From Alcaligenaceae bacterium (GTDB taxonomy: Bacteria > Pseudomonadota > Gammaproteobacteria > Burkholderiales > Burkholderiaceae_B): a stretch of DNA of 8,804 nucleotides. The notes under the pieces were generated by a model that did not search any database, was not told the DNA's origin, and saw nothing but the letters and a program-made list of their open reading frames with translations. Positions 8,001 through 8,804 of this stretch are shown here, piece by piece (position 1 is the stretch's first letter; each line of letters starts with the position of its first letter). The stretch covers positions 1 through 8,804 of the forward strand of contig JAAZDZ010000124.1 in the NCBI GenBank assembly GCA_012512545.1, written 5' to 3'. The position numbers and the translations under genes are program-made.

Positions 8001-8127
8001 CACCCGAAGGGCAGTCATCGGCCAACACCGGGCCATGTATGAATCCGCCTAAAGCGAATACCGGGACGGTTGTTGTTCGCCACACAAGGAGTAGTCTGTG
8101 TTTTATCAGCTTTGCGGCTGCCGCCAT
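5086..8127 (-). CDS. Autotransporter (type Va) with beta-helical PATR-repeat passenger and C-terminal barrel
   Basis: The protein has 1013 residues. A signal peptide (KLIKHR then a hydrophobic stretch, cleavage after VLA, residue 36) is followed by a passenger rich in Gly, Thr, Asn and Ser. Residues about 105-235 carry short repeats around 'vG..G.L.I..GG' (for example GELTINQGAVVSIG). Autotransporter-associated beta-strand repeats follow at about 275-308 (LTGNNSGFTGTTTLDGGTL), 375-408 and 470-515. Then comes the LAPGNSIGTLTVNGDL segment (about 523-538) that typically closes such passengers. A helical linker (about 642-715, with FDALSGEIHAS) leads into a 12-strand-type barrel (about 742-1013) ending in Phe, the usual outer-membrane assembly signal. 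No protease, lipase or other catalytic motif was found, so an adhesin-like surface role is inferred. The mature N-terminus has a close Cys pair (C39, C45). ATG 8127 is chosen over GTG 8142 because AAGGA sits 5 nt upstream of it. Confidence 0.93.
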   Translation of the reverse strand: MAAAAKLIKHRLLLVWRTTTVPVFALGGFIHGPVLADDCPSGGYCYIYNKTINVSDEKREFTGLSVGLLGPGALDINQAQVHVDGYVQLQEGTVRVHGDAAELVSRFDLNIGLNGGGSTGQLEISEGGRVITRGNAKIGHIFDSGGIVNVSGNNTRWEIDDFLYVGDEEYSRGELTINQGAVVSIGEHAGNHETVKVGRQVGSTGIINIGAKAGANAVAGGTLNADSLVFGAGNGTLVFNHTAPSSDGLIFAPVITSAGSPDSGAIRHENGHTILTGNNSGFTGTTTLDGGTLVLGHDNALGTGRLVVTGALQEGRPTLQAGLPSSKISNDIRLERPVGLPFASYLTISGNNDLELSGRLSGDGLLNKLGTGTLTLSGNNTDFRGMVYLRQGTLRVAHNQALGSKTLDINGGTLDYANGIELSTDIDALISSSFNLHVGDGAFATQSGRIRSTSTSSARKTGSGTLRLTNGSMPYEGAMIIDSGTLLVDGSLAQSKLLTVNSGGKLGGSGIVGNTTVMNGGTLAPGNSIGTLTVNGDLVFDSGSRFEVEVNPQGTDSDRVDVTGNVTLNGGTVAHIGLHGDYDLRSNHTILTVGGTLTGAFDAVTSDFAFLTPQLLYDYGARTVGLQLARNQRGFASAPLTRNQAETAHAIDSIGLQAGHAVYDAIAQLPDDENLMRRSFDALSGEIHASTKTALIEDSRFIRHAATDRVRAAFSAPGASSARVSAYGDDHMPLAVAANHHGPVVWTQAFGSWGKTDGNGNAAELDHNTQGMMIGADKAVGDWRIGVLAGYSHTDVKARERAASGKSDNYHLGLYGGTQWDALGLRTGVAYTWHNMDTRRPVALPGLSDNPRAHYDAGTFQAFAELGYGMDAGAVRLEPFVNVAHVRLHTDGYRERGGAAGLAARSQTTDVTFTTLGLHAEHALDIGTAAATLHGTLGWRHALGDTTPKARHGFSAGAAFTVAGAPIAKDSAVIEAGVDLNLAPNTTFGLSYAGQLGSPARDHGVKANLTIRF

Positions 8128-8132
8128 CTCTT

Positions 8133-8137
8133 TCCTT
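8133..8137 (-). promoter_or_regulatory. Ribosome binding site deciding the autotransporter start
   Basis: On the minus strand AAGGA lies 5 nt upstream of ATG 8127. If translation began at the upstream in-frame GTG (8142), this purine-rich run would be inside the coding region, so the ATG is the better start. Confidence 0.75.
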
Positions 8138-8248
8138 CCCACGTCGTTTCAGCACGGCCTTATGCGACCATGTGGATAAGCGGTTTACCCCGTTTATGAA
8201 GATGTTTTTTAGCGAGGGGTATTCGGCTTTTGAGCGTACGTCGGGAGG

Positions 8249-8277
8249 ATAAAAGCGCGGTAGGTAAAGCGTCTCAA
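8249..8277 (-). promoter_or_regulatory. Candidate sigma-70 promoter for the autotransporter
   Basis: On the minus strand TTGAGA (8277-8272) and TTTTAT (8254-8249) are separated by 17 bp, matching the -35 consensus at 5 of 6 positions and the -10 at 4 of 6. It lies about 120 bp upstream of the ATG, leaving a 5' leader in which I see no clear structure. The -35 overlaps one of two GCGTCTC copies (8269-8275 and 8290-8296 on the plus strand). This is a visual match only. Confidence 0.35.
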
Positions 8278-8296
8278 GATGCCGTCAAGGCGTCTC
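8269..8296. repeat. Two GCGTCTC direct repeats with 21-bp period
   Basis: GCGTCTC occurs at 8269-8275 and 8290-8296, start to start 21 bp, about two helical turns. They flank or overlap the candidate -35 of the autotransporter, the position expected for an operator. The 7-mers are short, so chance is possible. Confidence 0.35.
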
Positions 8297-8338
8297 TATC
8301 ACGATTCACTCATTACAAACACGCAGACGTTGTCTTGA

Positions 8339-8355
8339 AATAAAAAAAACCGGCC
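8339..8355. repeat. 17-nt direct repeat, right copy (border of accessory block)
   Basis: This is identical to 419-435 (aataaaaaaaaccggcc). Here it forms the T-tract and one stem arm of the intact gcdH terminator (read on the minus strand). The shared sequence ends exactly where the two hairpin contexts diverge (A versus C at the next base). Confidence 0.8.
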
Positions 8356-8368
8356 CGTTGGGGCCGGT
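8341..8368 (-). terminator. Rho-independent terminator of gcdH
   Basis: Read on the minus strand, the perfect 8-bp stem ACCGGCCC/GGGCCGGT with a 4-nt CAAC loop is followed directly by a run of eight T residues. It lies about 50 bp downstream of the gcdH stop codon. There is no T-run on the plus-strand side, so termination should act only for minus-strand transcripts, i.e. gcdH, insulating the autotransporter from gcdH read-through. Confidence 0.88.
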
Positions 8369-8380
8369 ATAAAGCATGGG

Positions 8381-8396
8381 CGGCCCTTGCGGGCCG
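8381..8396 (-). repeat. Second GC-rich hairpin, partial duplicate of the terminator stem
   Basis: CGGCCC (8381-8386) and GGGCCG (8391-8396) form a 6-bp stem with a TTGC loop between the gcdH stop and the terminator. The 19 bases 8381-8399 match 8351-8369 at 16 positions, at a period of 30, so this looks like a tandem copy of the terminator hairpin without its T-tract. Confidence 0.6.
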
Positions 8397-8417
8397 GTAC
8401 TGACAGGTAATAGGTGC

Positions 8418-8804
8418 TCAGGAAAACGCCTGCAGGCCGGTCTGGGCGCGGCCCAGAATCAGCGCGTGCATGTCGTGCGTGCCTTCGTAGGTGTTGACCA
8501 CTTCCAGGTTCACCAGGTGACGGGCCACGCCGAATTCATCGGAAATGCCGTTGCCGCCGAGCATGTCGCGCGCCAGGCGGGCGATATCCAGCGACTTGCC
8601 GCAGGAGTTGCGCTTCATGATGGAAGTGATTTCCACGGCAGCCGTGCCTTCGTCCTTCATGCGGCCCAGACGCAGGCAGCCTTGCAGGGCCAGCGTGATT
8701 TCGGTCTGCATGTCGGCCAGTTTCTTTTGAATGAGCTGGGTCTGGGCCAGAGGCTTGCCGAACTGCTTGCGATCAATGGTGTACTGGCGGGCGGTGTGCC
8801 AGCA
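8418..8804 (-). CDS. gcdH: Glutaryl-CoA dehydrogenase, C-terminal part (5' end beyond window)
   Basis: This FAD-dependent acyl-CoA dehydrogenase oxidises and decarboxylates glutaryl-CoA to crotonyl-CoA, passing electrons to ETF, in lysine, tryptophan and related catabolism. The frame is open from the right edge of the window, giving 128 residues plus TGA. Segments diagnostic of GcdH are visible: [43 protein letters not shown] and [17 protein letters not shown]. The last contains the Glu of NTYEG that serves as catalytic base in characterised glutaryl-CoA dehydrogenases. The C-terminus (TGLQAFS) ends where the family normally ends, so the 3' end is intact; only the N-terminal two thirds are missing because of the window edge. 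It is transcribed toward the autotransporter and closed by the terminator at 8341-8368. Confidence 0.95.
   Translation of the reverse strand, partial: CWHTARQYTIDRKQFGKPLAQTQLIQKKLADMQTEITLALQGCLRLGRMKDEGTAAVEITSIMKRNSCGKSLDIARLARDMLGGNGISDEFGVARHLVNLEVVNTYEGTHDMHALILGRAQTGLQAFS

Noticed and set aside
5800..8127. Serine-protease or esterase passenger in the autotransporter
   Set aside because: The linker and barrel resemble those of protease autotransporters, but no subtilisin-type triad, GDSxG-type or GDSL motif is visible in the passenger.
8128..8142. GTG 8142 as autotransporter start
   Set aside because: The extra five codons contain the AAGGA that fits as ribosome binding site for ATG 8127.
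8070..8252. Small plus-strand reading frame of 60 codons upstream of gcdH
   Set aside because: It overlaps the autotransporter start on the other strand, has no ribosome binding site and no recognisable protein features.
1..8804. tRNA, rRNA, CRISPR array, transposase or integrase
   Set aside because: None is recognisable on either strand, so the inferred insertion of the central block has no visible mobility enzyme in this window.

Overview
The window looks like chromosomal DNA of a betaproteobacterium in the Burkholderiales, most likely Alcaligenaceae-like. Evidence: a C-terminal fragment closely resembling glutaryl-CoA dehydrogenase, a Gram-negative type V autotransporter, and mostly G+C-rich coding sequence. 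Genus assignment from this sequence alone is not possible.

Layout. (1) 1-423 (+): 3' part of a MaoC-like hydratase, cut by the left edge. (2) 653-5082 (+): a tight four-gene operon: an ionotropic-glutamate-receptor-like ligand-gated channel protein, a class I SAM-dependent methyltransferase, a substrate-binding-domain/permease fusion of the polar amino acid ABC family, and a second permease. The genes are 23 bp apart or overlap. (3) 5086-8127 (-): a large autotransporter adhesin-type protein, tail-to-tail with the operon and only 3 bp away. (4) 8418-8804 (-): the 3' part of gcdH, with a strong rho-independent terminator at 8341-8368.

The outer genes (MaoC-like and gcdH) belong to CoA-ester catabolism. 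Between them lies a block of about 7.9 kb with different functions and, in much of it, lower G+C. An identical 17-nt sequence (aataaaaaaaaccggcc) lies at both borders: at the maoC stop codon and at the gcdH terminator. This suggests that the block was inserted between two formerly adjacent convergent genes, although a commonly reused terminator sequence could also explain it.

The most unusual content is the operon. Its first gene has the bacterial GluR0 layout (half of a binding lobe, M1, pore loop, M2, second half of the lobe), but the K+-channel filter position reads TTGLQS instead of TVGYGD. Its two permeases retain the membrane core of the HisM/HisQ family, but the cytoplasmic EAA loop is degenerate or shortened, and no ATPase gene is present. 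With the embedded methyltransferase, this suggests an uncommon amino-acid-sensing or transport module in the inner membrane. That functional reading is inference.
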